DNA of 43,124 nt from an uncultured Oscillospiraceae bacterium (lineage in GTDB: Bacteria; Bacillota; Clostridia; Oscillospirales; Oscillospiraceae). The stretch covers positions 1 to 43,124 of the forward strand of contig CATLHC010000018.1 in NCBI GenBank assembly GCA_949948775.1, read 5' to 3'. Below the pieces are notes generated by a model that made no database searches, was not told where the DNA came from, and worked only from the letters and a program-made list of their open reading frames with translations. Below are positions 15,511 through 23,037 of this stretch, one piece after another (the stretch's first letter is position 1; every line of letters starts with the position of its first letter). Made by a program: the position numbers and the translations under genes.

Positions 15511-17412
15511 TCAACGCTCCCCCGCTTTCAGCACGGCTTCCGCTTTTATCCCGGCGGATACCGCCGCGGTGACACCCCAGCCCAGAGCCGCCGTCAAAAA
15601 CGCCAGAAGCGGGCCGACCCACAAGGGCGCGGCCAGCAGAGGGGACGCGCACAGGAGCAGGACAGCGGCCCCGCCCCCCAGCAAGAAATATTCCAGGGCG
15701 GCGATCCAAAGCCGTTGGGGTGCCCCGTATCCGCTGACCTGGAGGATGGCATATTCACGGCGGCGGCTCACCGCCGTGAGCAAAGTCGCCGACAGCGCCA
15801 CCACCAGGGCGAGGACGGCGATGACCACGGCGGCGGAGCCGGACTGCCGGGCGGTCTGCCGGTCCAAGCGGACCAGATCCTCCACCAGCTCGAACCGCCC
15901 CAGGGGGACGATGCCTTGGGCGTTCAGCTCATCCTTCAGGTCAATGAGGTCGGCGGGGGTTTTGGCCCGGATGACGAAATTGCTCTCCCGCCGGGTGATA
16001 CCGGCCTGGGTGCGCATCTCGTCCAGGGCGCTTTTGCTGAAAAAGAAGGCGTCGTCCACCGTGTAGGACAGCACCTGCCCACCATAGTCGTACCGCACGG
16101 TGGTGTCCATCACCCCCACCACGGCGGCCCGGACGGACACCGGCCTGGACACCGGCTCCCCGCTGTCCCAGTTGTAGACGCTGCCGGAAAAGTCCACCGT
16201 CTTGCCCAGCAGCTCCTCCGCCGAGAGGCCCAGCCGGTCCGCGAAGCTCTGGGGAACCACGATCTCAAAGCCGTCCCCCATGGGCATGACGCCCGCCGTC
16301 AGCCGGTCGGCATAGGGGACGGAATTGCTCTGCTCCATGGCATAGGTCTGGCCGTCCACCGTAAGGGAGATGTCATTGTAGGCCTGCAAAAAGGCGATGT
16401 GGGCCACGCGCTCATCGTCCCGGTAGCGCTCATAGAGGCCGCCTATGTCCTGCTCCACGTCGGCGGAGGGCTCGTCCCGCGCCTGCCCGTCCGTGCCCCC
16501 GGCGCTGGTGAAGCTGCTCACCACGCTGATGTCCAGGATGCTCTCCCCATAGGTGTCAAACAGCTGCCGGAATGCCTCCGCGCCGCTGTTTGGGAGAATC
16601 CCGCCGGCGGCGGTGGTCAGCAGCGCGGCGGAAACCACAAGGCAGGCCAGAGACGCCGCCGCCCGTCCCAACCTGCACCGGATTCCGCCCCAGGCCAACC
16701 TGGCCGCGTTTCCAAGGGAGAGCCGCCCGGGGGCGGCGGGGAGCTTGGGCGCTTTCCCGGCCTCCCCCTGCTCCGGAGGGTTGGTCAGCTCTCCCTTGTC
16801 CAACTCATATACCTGATCTCCCTTGCGGATCAAAGAGGTGTCGTGGGTCACCACGATCACCGTCCGTTTTTTGGCGATGGCCCGCAAAAGCTCCATGGTG
16901 CGCCGGGCGGACTGCTCGTCCAGGGCGCTGGTAGGCTCGTCGGCCAAGATCACCTGGGGGTCCTTGGCCAGCTCCCGGGCGATGGCCACCCGCTGCTTCT
17001 GCCCGCCGGACAGCTTCCCCGCCCTCTGGCGGGCCAGCGACCCGACGCCCAGGTCCCGGAGTATTCCCATGGCCTTTTTCTCGCTGGGGCGCTCCTTCAG
17101 CAGCTGGGGCAGCATCACGTTTTCCAGCACGGTCCGGTCCTCCAGCAGGTTGAAGTCCTGCCAGACGAAGCCGAACACGCTGTTGTAATAGGCGCACCTC
17201 TCCCGGTCGGCCAGCGTCTTGAGATCTTGCCCGCAGTAAAACGCCTGGCCCTCAAAGTCTCGCTCCATACCGGTCATGATGTTCAGCAGGGTGGTCTTTC
17301 CGCTGCCCGACGGGCCGGTCAGGAAGTGGAGCCCCCTGCCTATGGACAGGGACACATCCCGCAGGGCGTATTCCCCGTGAAATTGCTTGGATATGTTCTT
17401 GAGTTCAAACAT
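15511..17412 (-). CDS. MacB-like ABC transporter, ATPase-permease fusion
   Basis: 633-residue partner of the downstream ABC gene with the same layout. ATPase: Walker A GPSGSGKT (33-40), signature KLSGGQKQRVAIARE, Walker B VILADEPTSALDE, H-loop VVTHD. Permease: one TM near 260-280, a long extracellular domain (about 285-530), then three TM helices with the FtsX motif SRRREYAILQVSGYGAPQRL. The start is 14 bases after the lipoprotein stop, with AGAGGAGACGCGCTG upstream. The pair of unequal half-transporters suggests a heterodimer. Substrate unknown. Confidence 0.92.
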   Translation of the reverse strand: MFELKNISKQFHGEYALRDVSLSIGRGLHFLTGPSGSGKTTLLNIMTGMERDFEGQAFYCGQDLKTLADRERCAYYNSVFGFVWQDFNLLEDRTVLENVMLPQLLKERPSEKKAMGILRDLGVGSLARQRAGKLSGGQKQRVAIARELAKDPQVILADEPTSALDEQSARRTMELLRAIAKKRTVIVVTHDTSLIRKGDQVYELDKGELTNPPEQGEAGKAPKLPAAPGRLSLGNAARLAWGGIRCRLGRAAASLACLVVSAALLTTAAGGILPNSGAEAFRQLFDTYGESILDISVVSSFTSAGGTDGQARDEPSADVEQDIGGLYERYRDDERVAHIAFLQAYNDISLTVDGQTYAMEQSNSVPYADRLTAGVMPMGDGFEIVVPQSFADRLGLSAEELLGKTVDFSGSVYNWDSGEPVSRPVSVRAAVVGVMDTTVRYDYGGQVLSYTVDDAFFFSKSALDEMRTQAGITRRESNFVIRAKTPADLIDLKDELNAQGIVPLGRFELVEDLVRLDRQTARQSGSAAVVIAVLALVVALSATLLTAVSRRREYAILQVSGYGAPQRLWIAALEYFLLGGGAAVLLLCASPLLAAPLWVGPLLAFLTAALGWGVTAAVSAGIKAEAVLKAGER

Positions 17413-17426
17413 CAGCGCGTCTCCTC

Positions 17427-18125
17427 TTACTTTTCCAGGAGCTTCCGGGACTCCTCCAGCAGTTCCTCATAGGTCATATTGCTGTCGGTCTCCCGCATCC
17501 GGTTGACGATCTGCCCGTCCGTCAGCGGCACCAAGGTACAGGAGGTCTGGATCTGGCCCCGGCTGTTGGCCCGGGTGGACACGGGGTCGCCGGGGATAGG
17601 CTGGGGGTCCATGTGCTCGTAGTCCTCCCGATCCTCCTCATAGCGGGTGCCGTCGAAAAAGGCCATGATGCCGTCATAGCACTGGGCCATCTCCTCGTTC
17701 CACACCAGGTTGACGAAGTGCAGATCCTCCGTCATCCGGGCGGCCTTGTCCGGGTTTTGACCGCCGTCCATCACCACGCCGACGATCTGGTAGCCGTTCT
17801 CCTCCGCCTGGGGCAGCAGGGCCTCCAGCTGGGCCAGGGCGGCGGCGCTCTTTTCGCTGTCCGTCTGCCAGAACAGCAGCCAGACCCCCCGCTCGCCCTC
17901 CGCAAAGATCTCATTGCCCACCGGGTTTCCGTCGGTGTCCACCGTGGTAAAGGCCATGTCCTCCTCGGGATCCAAGCCGGCCGCCCGAACCGGCTCCACC
18001 CCTTCGTCTCCGATCAGCTTGCCGGGGCAGATGTCCTCGCTGCCCTGGGGGGCAGAGGCGCTCGTACAGCCGGCCAAGGAGAGAAGCGCCAGCAGCGCGG
18101 TCAAAATCAGAGAGATTCTTTTCAT
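17427..18125 (-). CDS. Redoxin-like lipoprotein without CXXC
   Basis: 232-residue secreted lipoprotein. The signal peptide MKRISLILTALLALLSLAGC has a clear lipobox (LAGC). The segment GERGVWLLFWQTDSEKSAAA followed by QIVGVVMDGGQNPDKAARM has the spacing of a TlpA/thioredoxin fold, but the CXXC is replaced by residues without cysteine (QTDSE). It is therefore more likely a binding or sensing partner than an oxidoreductase. It leads the operon with the two ABC transporters, and a predicted response-regulator box precedes it. The 20190-20810 gene is a distant counterpart on the other side of the regulator genes. Confidence 0.8.
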   Translation of the reverse strand: MKRISLILTALLALLSLAGCTSASAPQGSEDICPGKLIGDEGVEPVRAAGLDPEEDMAFTTVDTDGNPVGNEIFAEGERGVWLLFWQTDSEKSAAALAQLEALLPQAEENGYQIVGVVMDGGQNPDKAARMTEDLHFVNLVWNEEMAQCYDGIMAFFDGTRYEEDREDYEHMDPQPIPGDPVSTRANSRGQIQTSCTLVPLTDGQIVNRMRETDSNMTYEELLEESRKLLEK

Positions 18126-18157
18126 TGGGAAAACCTCGTTTCTTTCAAGATGCCCCG

Positions 18158-18190
18158 AGTATACCAGAGGGGAGATAAAATCTGTGTTAA
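18158..18190 (-). promoter_or_regulatory. Response-regulator box and -10 of lipoprotein/ABC operon
   Basis: Minus strand TTAACACAGATTTT (18177-18190), then -10 TATACT at 18158-18163; 21 bases separate TTAACA from the -10. The same box and spacing occur at the two promoters around 20097-20157. The box replaces a canonical -35, as expected for an activated OmpR-type promoter. Confidence 0.7.
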
Positions 18191-18208
18191 GGGGTGCACG
18201 TCTCCAGC

Positions 18209-18240
18209 GAAAAAAGCCGGGCCGCTCACGCGGCCCGGCT
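18209..18240 (-). terminator. Rho-independent terminator after histidine kinase
   Basis: AGCCGGGCCGC-(4)-GCGGCCCGGCT followed by TTTTTT on the minus strand, just downstream of the sensor kinase stop. Confidence 0.88.
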
Positions 18241-18248
18241 TGGCAGAT

Positions 18249-19373
18249 TCAGGACAGGCGGACAGTGAAACGGCAGCCTCCCTCCGGGGCCTCCCCCACC
18301 TCGACGCTCCCGCCATGCCGCTCCACGATGGCCTTCACCGTAGACAGCCCCAGCCCCGCGCCCCCCATCTGACGGGAGCGGGACTTGTCCACCCGGTAGA
18401 AGGGCTCAAAAATGAGCTCCCGCAGCTCCTCGGGGACGCCAGGACCGGTGTCCGATACTGTCACAGCGCCCTCCGGGGACAGCGCCACATGGACGGAGCC
18501 GCCGGGGCGGTTATACTTGACGGCGTTTTCCAGCAGATTGAAAAAGACCCGGGCCAGCAGGGTTCGGTTCCCTATGACCGTCTGCTCCTCCCCATCCACG
18601 GTGAGTTCGATTTTGTGTTCCTCCGCCAGAGGGGCCAACTCCGAGCGTACCTGCTCCAGCAGCTCCAGCAGAGCAACCGGCCTCTGTTCCATCTCACGGT
18701 CCAGGTTTGCCAGCTCCAGCAGTTCCTTGACCAGCTCGGACAGGCGGCCGGTCTGGACGGCCACCGTCTCCAGCAGCCGGTCGTACTCCTCCCGGCTGCG
18801 GCCGGTTCGCTTTTGGAACACCTCCAATTTGGTTCGCAGAACGGTCAGGGGGGTGCGCAGCTCGTGGGCCGCGCTCTGGGCAAAGCGCCGCTGCATGGCG
18901 AAGGACTGGTCCAGCTTGCCGGTCATCTGGTTGAAGGCGTCCGTCAGATCCGCGATCTCGTCCCGACGGCGGGGGACGGGAAGCTGCCGGGACAGATCTC
19001 CGGCGGTGCAGGTTTTCATGTGCTCGCTCAGGCGCTTGAGGGGCTCCAGCGCCCGCCCCACCAGCACGTAGGTCAACCCACCCCCAGCGGCGATGATCAG
19101 CAGCATATAGAGGAGGCTGGCTTTGGAAAACGCCGTCCGCGCCTGCTGGGACGGGACGGACAGAGTGGTGCTGAAGATGGGCCCCACCTGCTCCGGTGCC
19201 GGCGGGATCGTGCCGCCGCTCCCCGGGAGGGCGGGCTGTACCACCGCCGCCTCGATTTCGCCGGCCATGTCGTAGGCGGAAAAATTCAGGGCCAGGGTCA
19301 GCCCCATACAGCAGACGGCCAGCAGGAGAACGCTCAGGGCGGTCAGCCGCGCCCGCAGCGAGATCGCTTTCAT
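18249..19373 (-). CDS. Sensor histidine kinase, HAMP type
   Basis: 374-residue membrane kinase of a two-component system. TM1 about residues 10-32, a short external loop (about 33-85, Pro-rich), TM2 about 86-107, HAMP (RALEPLKRLSEHM to about 155), dimerisation/phosphoacceptor helix AQSAAHELRTPLTVLRTKLE with His170, N-box LLENAVKYNRPGG, G1 DTGPGVPEEL, F-box EPFYRVDKSRSR and G2 GAGLGLSTVKAI. The small extracellular loop resembles kinases that sense cell-envelope stress or a partner protein rather than binding a ligand in a large domain. It overlaps the response regulator stop by four bases (ATGA), so the two are coupled. Confidence 0.95.
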   Translation of the reverse strand: MKAISLRARLTALSVLLLAVCCMGLTLALNFSAYDMAGEIEAAVVQPALPGSGGTIPPAPEQVGPIFSTTLSVPSQQARTAFSKASLLYMLLIIAAGGGLTYVLVGRALEPLKRLSEHMKTCTAGDLSRQLPVPRRRDEIADLTDAFNQMTGKLDQSFAMQRRFAQSAAHELRTPLTVLRTKLEVFQKRTGRSREEYDRLLETVAVQTGRLSELVKELLELANLDREMEQRPVALLELLEQVRSELAPLAEEHKIELTVDGEEQTVIGNRTLLARVFFNLLENAVKYNRPGGSVHVALSPEGAVTVSDTGPGVPEELRELIFEPFYRVDKSRSRQMGGAGLGLSTVKAIVERHGGSVEVGEAPEGGCRFTVRLS

Positions 19374-20050
19374 ACCGAGCCCTCCTCACGCAGACAGTAG
19401 CCCTGGCCGATCCGGGTGGCGATGGGGTCAAAGCCCATCTTTTCCTTCAGCTTTTTCCGCAGAGAGGCGATGTGCACCCGCACCGCGTTGCTGAAGCTGT
19501 CCGCCTCCATGTTCCAGACGTGCTCCATCAGCTCCTCCTGGCTGACCACCTTGCCCGGGTGGAGCATGAGGTACTCCAAAATGGCCAGCTCCTTCCGGGT
19601 GAGGGCGACCGGCCGGCCGTCCACGGCGGCGGCGCGCCCCAGGGTGTCCAGGGAGATGGCGGCAAAGCGCAGGACCGTGTCCTCCTGCACAAAGCTCCGG
19701 CGGAGCAGGTTTCGGATGCGGGCCTCCAGCTCCGCAAAGGCAAAGGGCTTGGCCAGATAATCGTTGGCGCCGGTGTCCAGCCCCTTCACCTTGTCCTCCA
19801 CGCTGTCCCGGGCAGACAGGATCAACACCTTCACCTCCCGGTTGACCTTTCGGAGCTCCTCCAGGAGATCCATCCCATCCATGCCGGGGAGGTTGAGGTC
19901 CAGCACCACCAGGTCATATTCCTCCGCCAGAAGCAACTCATGGGCCTCCGCCCCGTCATAGCAGGCGTCCACCGCGTAGCCGTCCAGCTCCAGCCCCTCG
20001 GCGATGGCGCCGCACAGCTCCATCTCGTCTTCCACAACTAAAATCCGCAT
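19370..20050 (-). CDS. OmpR-family response regulator
   Basis: 226-residue DNA-binding regulator. Receiver domain: acidic pocket VVEDE, phosphorylation site Asp51 in LVVLDLNLPGMDG, Lys in YLAKPF. The C-terminal winged helix contains LTRKELAILEYLMLHPGKVV and VRVHIASLRKKL. The start MRILVVEDE has GGAGGTGCGCC upstream; a 27-residue in-frame extension lies across the promoter and is rejected. It is likely autoregulated through the box at 20097-20110, and I infer it controls both flanking operons, since all three promoters share the box. Confidence 0.95.
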   Translation of the reverse strand: MRILVVEDEMELCGAIAEGLELDGYAVDACYDGAEAHELLLAEEYDLVVLDLNLPGMDGMDLLEELRKVNREVKVLILSARDSVEDKVKGLDTGANDYLAKPFAFAELEARIRNLLRRSFVQEDTVLRFAAISLDTLGRAAAVDGRPVALTRKELAILEYLMLHPGKVVSQEELMEHVWNMEADSFSNAVRVHIASLRKKLKEKMGFDPIATRIGQGYCLREEGSV

Positions 20051-20078
20051 GGCGCACCTCCACGTTTTTTCCATCATC

Positions 20079-20110
20079 ATTATAACACAGCAATATAAAA
20101 TCCGTGTTAA
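20079..20110 (-). promoter_or_regulatory. Response-regulator box and promoter of the two-component genes
   Basis: Minus strand TTAACACGGATTTT (20097-20110) followed by -10 TATAAT (20079-20084), 20 bases from TTAACA. The box is the inverted mate of that at 20125-20138. Confidence 0.7.
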
Positions 20111-20124
20111 AAAAGCCAGCTTTC

Positions 20125-20157
20125 TTAACACGGATTTTAAGCGTGATTTGGTAAACT
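20125..20157 (+). promoter_or_regulatory. Response-regulator box and promoter of redoxin/Fe-S operon
   Basis: TTAACACGGATTTT (20125-20138) with -10 TAAACT at 20152-20157, 21 bases from TTAACA. It drives the plus-strand operon divergent from the regulator. Confidence 0.7.
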
Positions 20158-20189
20158 GCCATCAAGTTTGAAGAAAGGAAGGCCATGTG

Positions 20190-20810
20190 ATGCGACACAA
20201 GACAATCATTTCCATTCTGATGGCGGGCCTGCTGGCCGTCTCCGCGGCGGGCTGCAGCTCCGTCCCATCGGACAACGAGATCGAAAAGGCTCTGGAGGAG
20301 GGCACGATCACCTTTGAGGACGCCAAGTCCAGAGGCTGGATCGACGACGCGTGGCTGGAGGAGCATTTTCCTCCGATGGAAGCGGGCTCGAAAATCCACT
20401 CCTTCCCGCCCTTTGAGACGACCTATTTAGACGGCGCTCCCGCCTCCTCCCAGCTGATTGAGGGAACCATGTGCTTGGTGTTTTTTGACAGCACCCAGGG
20501 GGACACGGTGGAGAAACTGCGGGAGATCAGCGGGATCAGCGGGGAGATGACCCAACTGGGGGTGCCTGTCCTGGGCATTATAACGGATGAAAATCCGGAC
20601 GGGGCCAGGGAACGCTTATCCGATCTGGACTTCCCCGTCATCGTCTATAACGATGAAATGCGGGCGTCTCTGGAGGTGTATGACGATATGATCGCCGGCG
20701 GCATGGTATCGGTGTTTACCAAGGACGGCGGGATCTACACGGCCTGGAGCATCGACTGCAGCGCTGGCTGGCTTCTGGAAGGAGCGGAGGGGCTGAACGA
20801 TGAGGGTTAA
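20190..20810 (+). CDS. Redoxin-like lipoprotein without CXXC
   Basis: 206-residue secreted lipoprotein; signal peptide with lipobox AAGC (residues about 18-22). The central segment TMCLVFFDSTQGDTVEKLRE, then VPVLGIITDENPDGARERL and FPVIVYNDEMRASLEVYDDM, follows the thioredoxin-fold pattern but has no CXXC. A helical N-terminal stretch (EIEKALEEGTITFEDAKSRG) precedes it. ATG at 20190 is preferred over GTG at 20187 because AAGGAAGG ends seven bases before. It heads an operon with the CXXC micro-protein, the Fe-S membrane protein and TlpA. It may work with them in extracytoplasmic redox chemistry as a non-catalytic partner. Confidence 0.82.
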   Translation: MRHKTIISILMAGLLAVSAAGCSSVPSDNEIEKALEEGTITFEDAKSRGWIDDAWLEEHFPPMEAGSKIHSFPPFETTYLDGAPASSQLIEGTMCLVFFDSTQGDTVEKLREISGISGEMTQLGVPVLGIITDENPDGARERLSDLDFPVIVYNDEMRASLEVYDDMIAGGMVSVFTKDGGIYTAWSIDCSAGWLLEGAEGLNDEG

Positions 20811-20934
20811 GCTTTCTGCTGTGCTACTGGCCGCAGCGGTGTGTTTCATCGCCGCCGGAGCGGCCCGGGGGGAGGCCGCCGCGGTATTGGACAAGGGGAT
20901 CAATCTCTGTTTGGAGTGTGTGGGAATTGGCTGA
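20800..20934 (+). CDS. CD1871A-family CXXC micro-protein
   Basis: 44-residue protein: a single membrane helix (about residues 4-22), then a short tail RGEAAAVLDKGINLCLECVG with a CXXC near the C-terminus. I recognise this as the CD1871A family CXXC motif-containing protein, small proteins that sit next to NapH-like Fe-S proteins and TlpA redoxins in Clostridia. The start ATG overlaps the upstream lipoprotein's last codons, and the 3' end overlaps the next gene's start, so all are translationally coupled. Its function is not known; a redox partner delivering electrons across the membrane is a reasonable inference. Confidence 0.85.
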   Translation: MRVKLSAVLLAAAVCFIAAGAARGEAAAVLDKGINLCLECVGIG

Positions 20935-21793
20935 CAAGCAACACCGCTGGAAGATCCAGGCGCTGTCCGCCCTGCTGACAAACACCCATCTCACCGGCTT
21001 TTTCACGGGGAAGCTGTACAAGGGCAGGCTGAAGGGCGTCTGCGTCCCGGGGCTGAACTGCTACTCCTGCCCCGGAGCGGTGGGTTCCTGTCCCATCGGC
21101 TCCCTACAGGCCGTCATAGGCTCCTCAAAATTTTCCTTCTCGTTTTACATTGTCGGGATATTGATCTTCTTCGGCGTATTGCTGGGGCGGGCGGTCTGCG
21201 GTTTTCTGTGTCCCTTCGGCTGGTTCCAGGAGCTGCTGCACAAAATACCCGGCAAAAAGTTCAGCACCAAGCGGCTCCGCCCTCTGACCTATTTGAAATA
21301 CGTCATCCTGGCCCTGTTTGTCATTGTCCTGCCCATGACGGTGGTGAACGAGGTGGGCATGGGCGATCCCTGGTTCTGCAAATGGCTGTGTCCGGCGGGG
21401 GTGCTGGAGGGCGCTATTCCGCTGTCCATCGCCGACAGCGGGATCCGAAGCGCGCTGGGCCCCCTGTTCACCTGGAAATTCTGTGTCCTTCTGGGCGTTG
21501 TCACGCTGTCAGTCTTTTTTTACCGCCCCTTTTGCAAGTGGCTGTGCCCCTTGGGCGCGTTTTACGCCCTGTTCCATGCGGTGACGCTCTACCGCTTCTC
21601 CATCGACCAGGACAAGTGCACCTCCTGCGGGGCATGCGCCAGGGTGTGCAAAATGGATGTAGACGTCCGCAAAACCCCCAATCATACGGAGTGCATCCGC
21701 TGCGGGGACTGCCTGCGCGCCTGTCCCCACGGAGCGATCCGCACAAGTATAGTTCAGAAGAAAGGAAGCACGCAGCATGAAAAAAGCAATTAG
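20918..21793 (+). CDS. NapH-like 4Fe-4S membrane protein
   Basis: 291-residue polytopic membrane electron carrier. About four to five TM helices carry the NapH/CcoG-type CxxxCP motifs (VCGFLCPFGWFQE; FCKWLCPAGVLEG; FCKWLCPLGAFYA), plus an extra cysteine cluster NCYSCPGAVGSCPIGSLQ. The C-terminus is a 2[4Fe-4S] ferredoxin domain (CTSCGACARVCKMD; CIRCGDCLRACPHG). It most likely moves electrons from the cytoplasm or quinones to the outward-facing redoxin. The start is GTG overlapping the micro-protein by 17 bases; a TTG nine bases later in a better position relative to TTGGAG is an alternative. The end overlaps tlpA. Confidence 0.92.
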   Translation: MWELADKQHRWKIQALSALLTNTHLTGFFTGKLYKGRLKGVCVPGLNCYSCPGAVGSCPIGSLQAVIGSSKFSFSFYIVGILIFFGVLLGRAVCGFLCPFGWFQELLHKIPGKKFSTKRLRPLTYLKYVILALFVIVLPMTVVNEVGMGDPWFCKWLCPAGVLEGAIPLSIADSGIRSALGPLFTWKFCVLLGVVTLSVFFYRPFCKWLCPLGAFYALFHAVTLYRFSIDQDKCTSCGACARVCKMDVDVRKTPNHTECIRCGDCLRACPHGAIRTSIVQKKGSTQHEKSN

Positions 21794-22301
21794 CCTGTTG
21801 ATGGCAGTCTTATGTATGTTCTCCCTCACCGCCTGCGGTCACGAGGGGATCGAGGCGACCAAAAAACCCTTCCCCAGCTTTGAAGGGGTGGATTTCGACG
21901 GAAATGCCGTCAGCAACGAGATTTTCTCCCAGTATGACGCCACCATCGTCAATTTCTGGACAAACGGCTGCGGGAGCTGCATCGAGGAGATGCCCGACCT
22001 GGAGGCCTACTATCAAACCTTCCGGGAGAAAAATATCAACGTGATCGCCGTCGCGGCCAGCGCCGGGGACTCGGAGGAGATGCGGGCCATGGCGGAGGAA
22101 ATCCTGCGGCAGAAGGGCGTGACCTACACCAATGTGATCCCTGACCCGGAAAGCAGCTTTTATCGGGACTTCATCTGCGAAATAGCCGGGTTTCCCACGA
22201 CCTATATCGTGGACAGCAAGGGAAACATGATTGGCGCCCCCCTGGTCGGTGTGGTCAAAAATCAGGAGGATGCCTTGATGAAGCGGCTGGAACTGGGATA
22301 A
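21777..22301 (+). CDS. TlpA-family thiol-disulfide lipoprotein
   Basis: 174-residue lipoprotein (MKKAISLLMAVLCMFSLTAC, lipobox LTAC) with a complete TlpA/ResA thioredoxin fold. The active site is NFWTNGCGSCIEEMP (CGSC), the cis-Pro loop EIAGFPTTYIVD is present, and the central insert is typical. It should reduce or exchange disulfides on the outer face of the membrane. The preceding Fe-S membrane protein is the probable electron source. It overlaps that gene by 17 bases and starts after AAAGGAAGCACGCAGC. It is the only one of the three redoxin-like lipoproteins in this region with catalytic cysteines. Confidence 0.94.
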   Translation: MKKAISLLMAVLCMFSLTACGHEGIEATKKPFPSFEGVDFDGNAVSNEIFSQYDATIVNFWTNGCGSCIEEMPDLEAYYQTFREKNINVIAVAASAGDSEEMRAMAEEILRQKGVTYTNVIPDPESSFYRDFICEIAGFPTTYIVDSKGNMIGAPLVGVVKNQEDALMKRLELG

Positions 22302-22323
22302 AGGCAACAAGAAGGAGGGGTTC

Positions 22324-22812
22324 CTATGATGCACATTCGTCCCACCTCTTTTGCGTCTGCGCCTTTTCCTGTTCCTCCCGCACGCTCCACTCCGGCGTGT
22401 AGTCCGCCGAGGTCCAGTCATTGCACCCCATGTACAGCGTTTGGTCAAAGGCGGCCAACTGGTTCTCCCACTCCTTGCCGGAGTACTTTTCCTGCCGCCG
22501 GGAGAGGGGCCGCACCACCACCCGGTTCACATCCCCCAGTCCCCGTTTTTCGATGGGGAGCAGATTGCCCTTGCCAGATTTTTGTCCCGGCATCGGGGGG
22601 ACAGCACCTGCTCCGCCTGCCCCTCCAGGGCGGTCATGGCGATCTGGGGAGAACCCCGGCTTTTGGCTGCGCAGATGGCGGCGTTGACCCGGTGCCGTCA
22701 TGATCTGGAGCTGTACCGCCCCGGTGGCGCCGCGGGACAGCAGATGGACGGGGAGTTGAAGGCAGCGGTACGCGCCGCCATAGGTGAGCAGCTGGGCATC
22801 TTTCTGTTCCAT
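22324..22812 (-). pseudogene. Decayed gene of unknown function
   Basis: A 162-codon open frame beginning MEQKDAQLLTYGGAYRCLQL and ending REEQEKAQTQKRWDECAS. Its middle (SPDRHDRPGGAGGAGAVPPM) looks like out-of-frame translation, while the neighbouring frame there reads more naturally (AAICAAKSRGSPQIAMTALE). The likeliest reading is one gene with two compensating frameshifts; I do not recognise the family. No Shine-Dalgarno is visible. A strong orphan one (AAGGAGGGG at 22313-22320, plus strand) faces it after tlpA, as if the next gene of the tlpA operon has been lost. Confidence 0.4.
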
Positions 22813-22818
22813 GGGCCA

Positions 22819-22904
22819 TTGAAACACAAGGGCTACAGGCAAAAAATGACCCTACCCAATCCGAACAATTGACAACAATTTGTTCAGATTGGGTAGGGTC
22901 GTTC
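22819..22904 (-). repeat. Dispersed 86-bp palindromic repeat, copy 2
   Basis: Reverse-strand copy of the unit at 4801-4886, same length, with the same tail (TTTGCCTG...). It begins four bases after the encoded CCA of tRNA-Leu. Read from the tRNA, the hairpin is followed by TCATTTTTT, so it also serves as a good rho-independent terminator. Confidence 0.85.
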
Positions 22905-22908
22905 AAGT

Positions 22909-22993
22909 TGGTGCGCCTGAAGGGACTCGAACCCACACGCGTTGCCGCACGAGAACCTAAATCTCGCATGTCTACCAATTCCATCACAGGCGC
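22909..22993 (-). tRNA. tRNA-Leu(UAG)
   Basis: 85 nucleotides with encoded CCA. Acceptor stem GCGCCTG/CAGGCGC, D-loop AATTGGTAGACA, anticodon stem-loop CGAGA-TTTAGGT-TCTCG giving anticodon UAG, a long class II variable arm, and T-loop GGTTCGAGTCCC. It decodes CUA/CUN leucine codons. Directly downstream is the dispersed palindromic repeat. Confidence 0.96.
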
Positions 22994-23037
22994 GTATTGG
23001 GGCGGCGGGCAGAGCCCGCCGCCGTTGTTTGATCCAC

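Noticed and set aside
22326-22703. 125-codon plus-strand frame after tlpA
   Set aside because: Pro/Ser/Arg-rich shadow composition despite the good ribosome site; no family similarity.
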